DNA of 64,000 nucleotides, taken from NCBI RefSeq assembly GCF_964355755.1, contig NC_092677.1, forward strand, positions 20,742,101 through 20,806,100, in the 5' to 3' direction. Both the position numbers and the translations under genes were made by a program. Of the stretch, positions 38,566 to 50,945 are shown one piece after another; positions within the stretch are counted from its first letter, which is position 1, and each line of letters opens with the position of its first letter. The notes below the pieces were generated by a model. That model saw nothing but the letters and a program-made list of their open reading frames with translations, searched no databases and was not told the origin of the DNA. The stretch comes from Antedon mediterranea. Lineage: Eukaryota; Echinodermata; Crinoidea; Comatulida; Antedonidae.

Positions 38566-39311
38566 CTTAATATGGTATTTAAAAACGTTTTAGACCATTT
38601 TGAGCAATTCAACAAAACTTTTTCTCACAAAACATCAAAGTGTACAGAATAGCTTCAAATCGCATTTGGAGACGTTTTAGACCATTTTGTGCATTTCGAT
38701 GAAACTTGGTTACACAAAAACATCAAAGTGCTTAAAATCACATTTTGAGCATTTCGTTAAAACTTTTCACACAAAAACATCAAAGTCCACAAAATAGCTT
38801 AATATCGTATTTAAAAACGTTTTAGACCATTTTGAGCATTTCGAAAAAACTTTTCCACACAAAACATCAAAGTTTACAAAATAGCTTCAAATCGCATTTG
38901 GAGACGTTTTAGACCATTTTGTGATTTTCGAAAAAACTTGTTAACATAAAAACACCAAAGTGCTCAGAATACCTTCAAATCGCATTTGGAGACGTTTTAG
39001 ACCCTTTTGTGCATTTCGATGAAACTTGGTTACACAAAAACATCAAAGTGCTTAAAATCACATTAGAAACCGTTTTAGACCATTTTGAGCATTTCGTTAA
39101 AATTTGTCACAGAAAAACATCAAAGAGCAAAAAATATCTTAATATCGTATTTAAAAACGTTTTAGACCATTTTGAGCATTTCGACAAAACTTTTTCACAC
39201 AAAACATCAAAGTGTACAAAATAGCTTCAAATCGCATTTGGAGACGTTTTAACCCATTTTGAGCATTTCGATAAAATTTTACACACAAAAACATCAAAGT
39301 GCACAAAATAG
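38566..39311 (+). repeat. Module 1 higher-order repeat, 746 bp
   Basis: This unit has the same nine-monomer order, beginning with an F variant carrying GAGCAATTCAAC. D has AATTTGTCAC and O begins ATCTTAATATCG, markers shared with the units at 43950 and 48082. Compared with the related locus at 9708 this unit is an extra insertion of exactly one HOR. Confidence 0.93.
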
Positions 39312-40299
39312 CTTAATATGGTATTTAAAAACGTTTTAGACCATTTTGAGCATTTCAACAAAACTTTTTCTCACAAAACATCAAAGTGTACAGAATAGCT
39401 TCAAATCGCATTTGGAGACGTTTTAGACTTTTTTGTGCATTTCGATGAAACTTGGTTACACAAAAACATCAAAGTGCTTAAAATCACATTTTGAGCATTT
39501 CGTTAAAACTTTTCACACAAAAACATCAAAGTCCACAAAATAGCTTAATATCGTATTTAAAAACGTTTTAGACCATTTTGAGCATTTCGAAAAAACTTTT
39601 CCACACAAAACATCAAAGTTTACAAAATAGCTTCAAATCGCATTTGGAGACGTTTTAGACCATTTTGTGATTTTCGAAAAAACTTGATAACATAAAAACA
39701 CCAAAGTTCTCAGAATACCTTCAAATCGTGTTTTGAGACGTTTTAGACCATTTTGTAATTTTCGAAAAAACTTGTTAACATAAAAACACCAAAGTGCTCA
39801 GAATACCTTCACATCGCATTTTGAGACGTTTTAGACCATTTTGTGATTTTCGAAAACACTTGTTAACATAAAAACACCAAAGTGCTTAGAAAAGCTTGAA
39901 ATCGCATTTGGAGACGTTTTAGACCATTTTGTGCATTTCGATGAAACTTGGTTACACAAAAACATCAAAGTGCTTAAAATCACATTTTGAGCATTTCGTT
40001 AAAACTTTTCACACAAAAACATCAAAGAGTAAAAAATAGCTTAATATCGTATTTAAAAACGTTTTAGACCATTTTGAGCATTTCGACAAAAATTTTTCAC
40101 ACAAAACATCAAAGTGTACAGAATAGCTTTAAATCGCATTTGGAGACGTTTTAGACCATTTTGTTCATTTCGATGAAACAAAAACACAAAAACATCAAAT
40201 TGCACAAAATGGCTTAATATGATATGGGAAAACGTTTTAGACCATTTTGAACATTTCGTTAAAAGTTTTCACACAAAAACATCAAAGTCCACAAAATAG
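39312..40299 (+). repeat. Module 2, 988 bp
   Basis: Full-length copy directly following a module 1 unit. The C monomer has TTTTAGACTTTTTTG, a marker shared with 44811 and 48943. The first A has GATAACATAA and AAAGTTCTCAG, shared with about 10102. Confidence 0.92.
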
Positions 40300-41288
40300 C
40301 TTAATATCGTATTTAAAAACGTTTTAGACCATTTTGAGCATTTCGAAAAAACTTTTTCACACAAAACATCAAAGTTTACAAAATAGCTTCAAATCGCATT
40401 TGGAGACGTTATAGACCATTTTGTGATTTTCGAAAAAACTTGTTAACATAAAAACACCAAAGTGCTCAGAATACCTTCAAATCGCATTTTGAGACGTTTT
40501 AGACCATTTTGTGATTTTCGAAAAAACTTGTTAACATAAAAACACCAAAGTGCTCAGAATACCTTCAAATCGTGTTTTGAGACGTTTTAGACCATTTTGT
40601 GATTTTCGAAAAAACTTAACATAAAAACACCAAAGTGCTCAGAATACCTTCAAATCGCATTTGGAGACGTTTTAGACCATTTTGTGATTTTCGAAAAAAC
40701 TTGTTAACATAAAAACACCAAAGTGCTCAGAATACCTTCAAATCGTATTTTGAGACGTTTTAGACAATTTTGTGATTTTCGAAAAAACTTGTTAACATAA
40801 AAACACCAAAGTGCTTAGAAAAGCTTCAAATCGCATTTGGAGACGTTTTAGACCATTTTGTGCATTTCGATGAAACTTGGTTACACAAAAACATCAAAGT
40901 GTACAGAATAGCTTCAAATCGCATTAGAAACCGTTTTAGACCATTTTGAGCATTTCGAAAAAACTTTTTCACACAAAACATCAAAGTGTACAAAATAGCT
41001 TCAAATCGCATTTGGAGACGTTTTAGACAATTTTGTGATTTTCGAAAAAACTTGTTTACATAAAAACACCAAAGTGCTAAGAATAGCTTCCAATCGCATT
41101 TGGAGACGTTTTAGACCCTTTTGTGCATTTCGATGAAACTTGGTTACACAAAAACATCAAAGTGCTTAAAATCACAGTAGAAACCGTTTTAGACCATTTT
41201 GAGCATTTCGTTAAAATTTTTCACAGAAAAACATCAAAGAGCAAAAAATAGCTTAATATCGTATTTAAAAACGTTTTAGACCATTTTG
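39348..41288 (+). repeat. 1.94-kb tandem segmental duplication, copy 1
   Basis: The offset to copy 2 is 1941, anchored on AACTTGATAACAT (39681 and 41622) and AACTTAACATAA (near 40611 and 42552). The left edge is approximate to within about 50 bp. Confidence 0.88.
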
Positions 41289-43229
41289 TGATTTTCGTAA
41301 AAACTTGTTAACATAAAAACACCAAAGTGCTTAGAAAAGTTTCAAATCGCATTTGGAGACGTTTTAGACCATTTTGTGCATTTCGATGAAACTTGGTTAC
41401 ACAAAAACATCAAAGTGCTTAAAATCACATTTTGAGCATTTCGTTAAAACTTTTCACACAAAAACATCAAAGTCCACAAAATAGCTTAATATCGTATTTA
41501 AAAACGTTTTAGACCATTTTGAGCATTTCGAAAAAACTTTTCCACACAAAACATCAAAGTTTACAAAATAGCTTCAAATCGCATTTGGAGACGTTTTAGA
41601 CCATTTTGTGATTTTCGAAAAAACTTGATAACATAAAAACACCAAAGTGCTCAGAATACCTTCAAATCGTGTTTTGAGACGTTTTAGACCATTTTGTAAT
41701 TTTCGAAAAAACTTGTTAACATAAAAACACCAAAGTGCTCAGAATACCTTCACATCGCATTTTGAGACGTTTTAGAGCATTTTGTGATTTTCGAAAAAAC
41801 TTGTTAACATAAAAACACCAAAGTGCTTAGAAAAGCTTGAAATCGCATTTGGAGACGTTTTAGACCATTTTGTGAATTTCGATGAAACTTGGTTACACAA
41901 AAACATCAAAGTGCTTAAAATCACATTTTGAGCATTTCGTTAAAACTTTTCACACAAAAACATCAAAGAGTAAAAAATAGCTTAATATCGTATTTAAAAA
42001 CGTTTTAGACCATTTTGAGCATTTCGACAAAATTTTTTCACACAAAACATCAAAGTGTACAGAATAGCTTTAAATCGCATTTGGAGACGTTTTAGACCAT
42101 TTTGTTCATTTCGATGAAACAAAAACACAAAAACATCAAATTGCACAAAATGGCTTAATATGATATGGGAAAACGTTTTAGACCATTTTGAACATTTCGT
42201 TAAAAGTTTTCACACAAAAACATCAAAGTCCACAAAATAGCTTAATATCGTATTTAAAAACGTTTTAGACCATTTTGAGCATTTCGAAAAAACTTTTTCA
42301 CACAAAACATCAAAGTTTACAAAATAGCTTCAAATCGCATTTGGAGACGTTATAGACCATTTTGTGATTTTCGAAAAAACTTGTTAACATAAAAACACCA
42401 AAGTGCTCAGAATACCTTCAAATCGCATTTTGAGACGTTTTAGACCATTTTGTGATTTTCGAAAAAACTTGTTAACATAAAAACACCAAAGTGCTCAGAA
42501 TACCTTCAAATCGTGTTTTGAGACGTTTTAGACCATTTTGTGATTTTCGAAAAAACTTAACATAAAAACACCAAAGTGCTCAGAATACCTTCAAATCGCA
42601 TTTGGAGACGTTTTAGACCATTTTGTGATTTTCGAAAAAACTTGTTAACATAAAAACACCAAAGTGCTCAGAATACCTTCAAATCGTATTTTGAGACGTT
42701 TTAGACAATTTTGTGATTTTCGAAAAAACTTGTTAACATAAAAACACCAAAGTGCTTAGAAAAGCTTCAAATCGCATTTGGAGACGTTTTAGACCATTTT
42801 GTGCATTTCGATGAAACTTGGTTACACAAAAACATCAAAGTGTACAGAATAGCTTCAAATCGCATTAGAAACCGTTTTAGACCATTTTGAGCATTTCGAA
42901 AAAACTTTTTCACACAAAACATCAAAGTGTACAAAATAGCTTCAAATCGCATTTGGAGACGTTTTAGACAATTTTGTGATTTTCGAAAAAACTTGTTTAC
43001 ATAAAAACACCAAAGTGCTAAGAATAGCTTCCAATCGCATTTGGAGACGTTTTAGACCCTTTTGTGCATTTCGATGAAACTTGGTTACACAAAAACATCA
43101 AAGTGCTTAAAATCACAGTAGAAACCGTTTTAGACCATTTTGAGCATTTCGTAAAAATTTTTCACAGAAAAACATCAAAGAGCAAAAAATAGCTTAATAT
43201 CGTATTTAAAAACGTTTTAGACCATTTTG
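41289..43229 (+). repeat. 1.94-kb tandem segmental duplication, copy 2
   Basis: Second copy. Its left joint is a hybrid monomer in which an O-type left half switches to GTGATTTTCGTAAAAAC at about 41289. Confidence 0.88.
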
Positions 43230-43752
43230 AGCATTTCGACAAAACTTTTTCACACAAAACATCAAAGTGTACAGATAAGCTTCAAATCGCATTTGGAGAC
43301 GTTTTAAACCATTTTGAGCATTTCGATAAAATTTTACACACAAAAACATCAAAGTGCACAAAATAGCTTAATATGGTATTTAAAAACGTTTTAGACCATT
43401 TTGAGCATTTCGAAAAAACTTTTCCACACAAAACATCAAAGTTTACAAAATAGCTTCAAATCGCATTTGGAGACGTTTTAGAACATTTTGTGATTTTCGA
43501 AAAAACTTGTTAACATAAAAACACCAAAGTGCTCAGAATACCTTCAAATCGTGTTTTGAGACGTTTTAGACCATTTTGTAATTTTCGAAAAAACTTGTTA
43601 ACATAAAAACACCAAAGTGCTCAGAATACCTTCACATCGCATTTTTAGACGTTTTAGACCATTTTGTGATTTTCGAAAAAACTTGTTAACATAAAAACAC
43701 CAAAGTGCTTAGAAAAGCTTGGAATCGCATTTGGAGACGTTTTAGACCATTT
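41342..43752 (+). repeat. Dispersed duplication, partner of 14951-17098
   Basis: The longer copy, retaining the three monomers missing from the partner. It overlaps the second copy of the 1.94-kb tandem duplication. The F/B hybrid monomer at 43367 corresponds to the one at 16713. Confidence 0.88.
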
Positions 43753-43949
43753 TGAGCATTTCGATGAAACTTGGTTACACAAAAACATCAAAGTGCTTAA
43801 AATCACATTTTGAGCATTTCGTTAAAACTTTTCACACAAAAACATCAAAGAGTAAAAAATAGCTTAATATCGTATTTAAAAACGTTTTAGACCATTTTGA
43901 GCATTTCGACAAAATTTTTTCACACAAAACATCAAAGTGCACAAAATAG

Positions 43950-44695
43950 CTTAATATGGTATTTAAAAAGGTTTTAGACCATTTTGAGCAATTCAACAAA
44001 ACTTTTTCTCACAAAACATCAAAGTGTACAGAATAGCTTCAAATCGCATTTGGAGACGTTTTAGACCATTTTGTGCATTTCGATGAAACTTGGTTACACA
44101 AAAACATCAAAGTGCTTAAAATCACATTTTGAGCATTTCGTTAAAACTTTTCACACAAAAACATCAAAGTCCACAAAATAGCTTAATATCGTATTTAAAA
44201 ACGTTTTAGACCATTTTGAGCATTTCGAAAAAACTTTTCCACACCAAACATCAAAGTTTACAAAATAGCTTCAAATCGCATTTGGAGACGTTTTAGACCA
44301 TTTTGTGATTTTCGAAAAAACTTGTTAACATAAAAACACCAAAGTGCTCAGAATACCTTCAAATCGCATTTGGAGACGTTTTAGACCCTTTTGTGCATTT
44401 CGATGAAACTTGGTTACACAAAAACATCAAAGTGCTTAAAATCACATTAGAAACCGTTTTAGACCATTTTGAGCATTTCGTTAAAATTTGTCACAGAAAA
44501 ACATCAAAGAGCAAAAAATATCTTAATATCGTATTTAAAAACGTTTTAGACCATTTTGAGCATTTCGACAAAACTTTTTCACACAAAACATCAAAGTGTA
44601 CAAAATAGCTTCAAATCGCATTTGGAGACGTTTTAACCCATTTTGAGCATTTCGATAAAATTTTACACACAAAAACATCAAAGTGCACAAAATAG
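43950..44695 (+). repeat. Module 1 higher-order repeat, 746 bp
   Basis: F here has AAAAAGGTTTT in place of AAAAACGTTTT, losing a CpG, together with GAGCAATTCAAC. The B monomer has CACACCAAAC. The unit begins the 4132-bp tandem duplication whose second copy starts at 48082. Confidence 0.93.
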
Positions 44696-45683
44696 CTTAA
44701 TATGGTATTTAAAAACGTTTTAGACCATTTTGAGCATTTCAACAAAACTTTTTCTCACAAAACATCAAAGTGTACAGAATAGCTTCAAATCGCATTTGGA
44801 GACGTTTTAGACTTTTTTGTGCATTTCGATGAAACTTGGTTACACAAAAACATCAAAGTGCTTAAAATCACATTTTGAGCATTTCGTTAAAACTTTTCAC
44901 ACAAAAACATCAAAGTCCACAAAATAGCTTAATATCGTATTTAAAAACGTTTTAGACCATTTTGAGCATTTCGAAAAAACTTTTCCACACAAAACATCAA
45001 AGTTTACAAAATAGCTTCAAATCGCATTTGGAGACGTTTTAGACCATTTTGTGATTTTCGAAAAAACTTGATAACATAAAAACACCAAAGTGCTCAGAAT
45101 ACCTTCAAATCGTGTTTTGAGACGTTTTAGACCATTTTGTAATTTTCGAAAAAACTTGTTAACATAAAAACACCAAAGTGCTCAGAATACCTTCACATCG
45201 CATTTTGAGACGTTTTAGACCATTTTGTGATTTTCGAAAAAACTTGTTAACATAAAAACACCAAAGTGCTTAGAAAAGCTTGAAATCGCATTTGGAGACG
45301 TTTTAGACCATTTTGTGCATTTCGATGAAACTTGGTTACACAAAAACATCAAAGTGCTTAAAATCACATTTTGAGCATTTCGTTAAAACTTTTCACACAA
45401 AAACATCAAAGAGTAAAAAATAGCTTAATATCGTATTTAAAAACGTTTTAGACCATTTTGAGCATTTCGACAAAATTTTTTCACACAAAACATCAAAGTG
45501 TACAGAATAGCTTTAAATCGCATTTGGAGACGTTTTAGACCATTTTGTTCATTTCGATGAAACAAAAACACAAAAACATCAAATTGCACAAAATGGCTTA
45601 ATATGATATGGGAAAACGTTTTAGACCATTTTGAACATTTCGTTAAAAGTTTTCACACAAAAACATCAAAGTCCACAAAATAG
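44696..45683 (+). repeat. Module 2, 988 bp
   Basis: Full-length copy following the module 1 unit at 43950. It shares TTTTAGACTTTTTTG with the copies at 39312 and 48828. Confidence 0.92.
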
Positions 45684-45770
45684 CTTAATATCGTATTTAA
45701 AAACGTTTTAGACCATTTTGAGCATTTCGAAAAAACTTTTTCACACAAAACATCAAAGTTTACAAAATAG

Positions 45771-46376
45771 CTTCAAATCGCATTTGGAGACGTTATAGAC
45801 CATTTTGTGATTTTCGAAAAAACTTGTTAACATAAAAACACCAAAGTGCTCAGAATACCTTCAAATCGCATTTTGAGACGTTTTAGACCATTTTGTGATT
45901 TTCGAAAAAACTTGTTAACATAAAAACACCAAAGTGCTCAGAATCGTGTTTTGAGACGTTTTAGACCATTTTGTGATTTTCGAAAAAACTTGTTAACATA
46001 AAAACACCAAAGTGCTCAGAATACCTTCAAATCGCATTTTGAGACGTTTTAGACCATTTTGTGATTTTCGAAAAAACTTGTTAACATAAAAACACCAAAG
46101 TGCTCAGAATACCTTCAAATCGTGTTTTGAGACGTTTTAGACCATTTTGTGATTTTCGAAAAAACTTGTTAACATAAAAACACCAAAGTGCTCAGAATAC
46201 CTTCAAATCGCATTTTGAGACGTTTTAGACCATTTTGTGATTTTCGAAAAAACTTGTTAACATAAAAACACCAAAGTGCTCAGAATACCTTCAAATCGTG
46301 TTTTGAGACGTTTTAGACCATTTTGTGATTTTCGAAAAAACTTGTTAACATAAAAACACCAAAGTGCTTAGAAAAG
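45771..46376 (+). repeat. Run of seven A monomers with 176-bp alternation
   Basis: 606 bp, which is 7 x 88 minus a 10-bp deletion near 45946. From the second monomer on, GCATTTTGAG and GTGTTTTGAG variants strictly alternate, so the working unit is a 176-bp dimer. The first monomer has GTTATAG in place of GTTTTAG. A copy with the same structure lies at 49671-50276. Confidence 0.93.
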
Positions 46377-48081
46377 CTTCAAATCGCATTTGGAGACGTT
46401 TTAGACCATTTTGTTCATTTCGATGAAACTTGGTTACACAAAAACATCAAAGAGCACAAAAGATCTTAATATCGTATTTAAAAACGTTTTAGACCATTTT
46501 GAGCATTTCGAAAAAACTTTTTCACACAAAACATCAAAGTGTACAAAATAGCTTCAAATCGCATTTTGAGACGTTTTAGACAATTTTGTGATTTTCGAAA
46601 AAACTTGTTTACATAAAAACACCAAAGTGCTTAGAAAAGCTTCAAATCACATTTGGAGACGTTTTAAACCATTTTGTTCATTTCGATGAAACTTGGTTAC
46701 ACAAAAACATCAAAGAGCACAAAAGTATTTAAAAACGTTTTAGACCATTTTGAGCATTCCGTCAAAACTTTTTCACACAAAACATCAAAGTGTACAGAAT
46801 AGCTTTAAATCGCATTTGGAGACGTTTTAGACCATTTTGTAGTTTTCGAAAAAACTTGTTAACATAAAAACACAAAAGAGCTTCAAATCGCATTTGGAGA
46901 CGTTTTAGACCCTTTTGTGCATTTCGATGAAACTTGGTTACACAAAAACATCAAAGTGCTTAAAATCACATTAGAAACCGTTTTAGACCATTTTGAGCAT
47001 TTCGTTAAAACTTTTCACACAAAAACATCAAAGTCCACAAAATAGCTTAATAGCGTATTTAAAAACGTTTTAGACCATTTTGAGCATTTCGAAAAAACAT
47101 TTTCACACAAAACATCAAAGTTTACAAAATAGCTTCAAATCGCATTTGGAGACGTTTTAGACCATTTTGTGATTTTCGAAAAAACTTGTTAACATAAAAA
47201 CACCAAAGTGCTCAGAATACCTTCAAATCGCATTTTGAGACGTTTTAGACCATTTTGTGATTTTCGAAAAAACAACATAAAAACACCAAAGTGCTCAGAA
47301 TACCTTCAAATCGCATTTGGAGACGTTTTAGACCATTTTGTGATTTTCGAAAAAACTTGTTAACATAAAAACACCAAAGTGCTCAGAAAACCTTCAAATC
47401 GTATTTTGAGACGTTTTAGACAATTTTGTGATTTTCGAAAAAACTTGTTAACATAAAAACACCAAAGTGCTTAGAAAAGCTTCAAATCGCATTTGGAGAC
47501 GTTTTAGACCATTTTGTGCATTTCGATGAAACTTGGTTACACAAAAACATCAAAGTGTACAGAATAGCTTCAAATCGCATTAGAAACCGTTTTAGACCAT
47601 TTTGAGCATTTCGAAAAAACTTTTTCACACCAAACATCAAAGTGTACAAAATAGCTTCAAATCGCATTTGGAGACGTTTTAGACAATTTTGTGATTTTCG
47701 AAAAAACTTGTTTACATAAAAACACGAAAGTGCTAAGAATAGCTTCCAATCGCATTTGGAGACGTTTTAGACCCTTTTGTGCATTTCGATGAAACTTGGT
47801 TACACAAAAACATCAAAGTGCTTAAAATCACATTAGAAACCGTTTTAGACCATTTTGAGCATTTCGTTAAAATTTTTCACAGAAAAACATCAAAGAGCAA
47901 AAAATAGCTTAATATCGTATTTAAAAACGTTTTAGACCATTTTGAGCATTTCGACAAAACTTTTTCACACAAAATATCAAAGTGTACAGAATAGCTTCAA
48001 ATCGCATTTTGAGACGTTTTAACCCATTTTGAGCATTTCGATAAAATTTTACACACAAAAACATCAAAGTGCACAAAATAG

Positions 48082-48827
48082 CTTAATATGGTATTTAAAA
48101 ACGTTTTAGACCATTTTGAGCAATTCAACAAAACTTTTTCTCACAAAACATCAAAGTGTACAGAATAGCTTCAAATCGCATTTGGAGACGTTTTAGACCA
48201 TTTTGTGCATTTCGATGAAACTTGGTTACACAAAAACATCAAAGTGCTTAAAATCACATTTTGAGCATTTCGTTAAAACTTTTCACACAAAAACATCAAA
48301 GTCCACAAAATAGCTTAATATCGTATTTAAAAACGTTTTAGACCATTTTGAGCATTTCGAAAAAACTTTTCCACACCAAACATCAAAGTTTACAAAATAG
48401 CTTCAAATCGCATTTGGAGACGTTTTAGACCATTTTGTGATTTTCGAAAAAACTTGTTAACATAAAAACACCAAAGTGCTCATAATACCTTCAAATCGCA
48501 TTTGGAGACGTTTTAGACCCTTTTGTGCATTTCGATGAAACTTGGTTACACAAAAACATCAAAGTGCTTAAAATCACATTAGAAACCGTTTTAGACCATT
48601 TTGAGCATTTCGTTAAAATTTGTCACAGAAAAACATCAAAGAGCAAAAAATATCTTAATATCGTATTTAAAAACGTTTTAGACCATTTTGAGCATTTCGA
48701 CAAAACTTTTTCACACAAAACATCAAAGTGTACAAAATAGCTTCAAATCGCATTTGGAGACGTTTTAACCCATTTTGAGCATTTCGATAAAATTTTACAC
48801 ACAAAAACATCAAAGTGCACAAAATAG
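48082..48827 (+). repeat. Module 1 higher-order repeat, 746 bp
   Basis: This copy of the 43950 unit lies at an offset of 4132 bp and shares GAGCAATTCAAC, CACACCAAAC and AATTTGTCAC. One private change is CTCATAATAC for CTCAGAATAC near 48480. Confidence 0.93.
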
Positions 48828-49583
48828 CTTAATATGGTATTTAAAAACGTTTTAGACCATTTTGAGCATTTCAACAAAACTTTTTCTCACAAAACATCAA
48901 AGTGTACAGAATAGCTTCAAATCGCATTTGGAGACGTTTTAGACTTTTTTGTGCATTTCGATGAAACTTGGTTACACAAAAACATCAAAGTGCTTAAAAT
49001 CACATTTTGAGCATTTCGTTAAAACTTTTCACACAAAAACATCAAAGTCCACAAAATAGCTTAATATCGTATTTAAAAACGTTTTAGACCATTTTGAGCA
49101 TTTCGAAAAAACTTTTCCACACAAAACATCAAAGTTTACAAAATAGCTTCAAATCGCATTTGGAGACGTTTTAGACCATTTTGTGATTTTCGAAAAAACT
49201 TGATAACATAAAAACACCAAAGTGCTCAGAATACCTTCAAATCGTGTTTTGAGACGTTTTAGACCATTTTGTAATTTTCGAAAAAACTTGTTAACATAAA
49301 AACACCAAAGTGCTCAGAATACCTTCACATCGCATTTTGAGACGTTTTAGACCATTTTGTGATTTTCGAAAAAACTTGTTAACATAAAAACACCAAAGTG
49401 CTTAGAAAAGCTTGAAATCGCATTTGGAGACGTTTTAGACCATTTTGTTCATTTCGATGAAACAAAAACACAAAAACATCAAATTGCACAAAATGGCTTA
49501 ATATGATATGGGAAAACGTTTTAGACCATTTTGAACATTTCGTTAAAAGTTTTCACACAAAAACATCAAAGTCCACAAAATAG
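48828..49583 (+). repeat. Module 2, 756 bp (232-bp internal deletion)
   Basis: Relative to 44696-45683 this copy lacks 232 bp, equal to one C (78), one E (67) and one O (87). The third A is followed directly by J near 49441. The deletion is in register, so the join looks like a normal monomer boundary. Confidence 0.92.
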
Positions 49584-49670
49584 CTTAATATCGTATTTAA
49601 AAACGTTTTAGACCATTTTGAGCATTTCGAAAAAACTTTTTCACACAAAACATCAAAGTTTATAAAATAG

Positions 49671-50276
49671 CTTCAAATCGCATTTGGAGACGTTATAGAC
49701 CATTTTGTGATTTTCGAAAAAACTTGTTAACATAAAAACACCAAAGTGCTCAGAATACCTTCAAATCGCATTTTGAGACGTTTTAGACCATTTTGTGATT
49801 TTCGAAAAAACTTGTTAACATAAAAACACCAAAGTGCTCAGAATCGTGTTTTGAGACGTTTTAGACCATTTTGTGATTTTCGAAAAAACTTGTTAACATA
49901 AAAACACCAAAGTGCTCAGAATACCTTCAAATCGCATTTTGAGACGTTTTAGACCATTTTGTGATTTTCGAAAAAACTTGTTAACATAAAAACACCAAAG
50001 TGCTCAGAATACCTTCAAATCGTGTTTTGAGACGTTTTAGACCATTTTGTGATTTTCGAAAAAACTTGTTAACATAAAAACACCAAAGTGCTCAGAATAC
50101 CTTCAAATCGCATTTTGAGACGTTTTAGACCATTTTGTGATTTTCGAAAAAACTTGTTAACATAAAAACACCAAAGTGCTCAGAATACCTTCAAATCGTG
50201 TTTTGAGACGTTTTAGACCATTTTGTGATTTTCGAAAAAACTTGTTAACATAAAAACACCAAAGTGCTTAGAAAAG
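49671..50276 (+). repeat. Run of seven A monomers, duplicate of 45771-46376
   Basis: The run has the same length (606 bp), the same 10-bp deletion near 49846 and the same alternation as 45771-46376, at an offset of 3900 bp. It is part of the truncated second copy of the 4.13-kb tandem unit. Confidence 0.92.
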
Positions 50277-50945
50277 CTTCAAATCGCATTTGGAGACGTT
50301 TTAGACCATTTTGTTCATTTCGATGAAACTTTGTTACACAAAAACATCAAAGAGCACAAAAGATCTTAATATCGTATTTAAAAACGTTTTAGACCATTTT
50401 GAGCATTTCGAAAAAACTTTTTCACACAAAACATCAAAGTGTACAAAATAGCTTCAAATCGCATTTTGAGACGTTTTAGACAATTTTGTGATTTTCGAAA
50501 AAACTTGTTTACATAAAAACACCAAAGTGCTTAGAAAAGCTTCAAATCGCATTTGGAGACGTTTTAAACCATTTTGTTCATTTCGATGAAACTTGGTTAC
50601 ACAAAAACATCAAAGAGCACAAAAGTATTTAAAAACGTTTTAGACCATTTTGAGCATTCCGTCAAAACTTTTTCACCCAAAACATCAAAGTGTACAGAAT
50701 AGCTTTAAATCGCATTTGGAGACGTTTTAGACCATTTTGTAGTTTTCGAAAAAACTTGTTAACATAAAAACACAAAAGAGCTTCAAATCGCATTTGGAGA
50801 CGTTTTAGACCCTTTTGTGCATTTCGATGAAACTTGGTTACACAAAAACATCAAAGTGCTTAAAATCACATTAGAAACCGTTTTAGACCATTTTGAGCAT
50901 TTCGTTAAAACTTTTCACACAAAAACATCAAAGTCCACAAAATAG

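Larger units (their letters stand above)
43950..48081 (+). repeat. 4.13-kb tandem segmental duplication, copy 1
   Basis: The unit contains module 1, module 2, the seven-A run and the following C-B-A and module 3 type blocks. The offset to copy 2 is 4132 up to the 232-bp deletion and 3900 after it. Confidence 0.9.
48082..50945 (+). repeat. 4.13-kb tandem segmental duplication, copy 2 (truncated)
   Basis: This copy follows copy 1 directly, carries the 232-bp deletion near 49441, and switches at about 50946 to a sequence matching 4321 onward (offset 46625). Private changes include GAAACTTTGTTAC near 50331. Confidence 0.9.
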
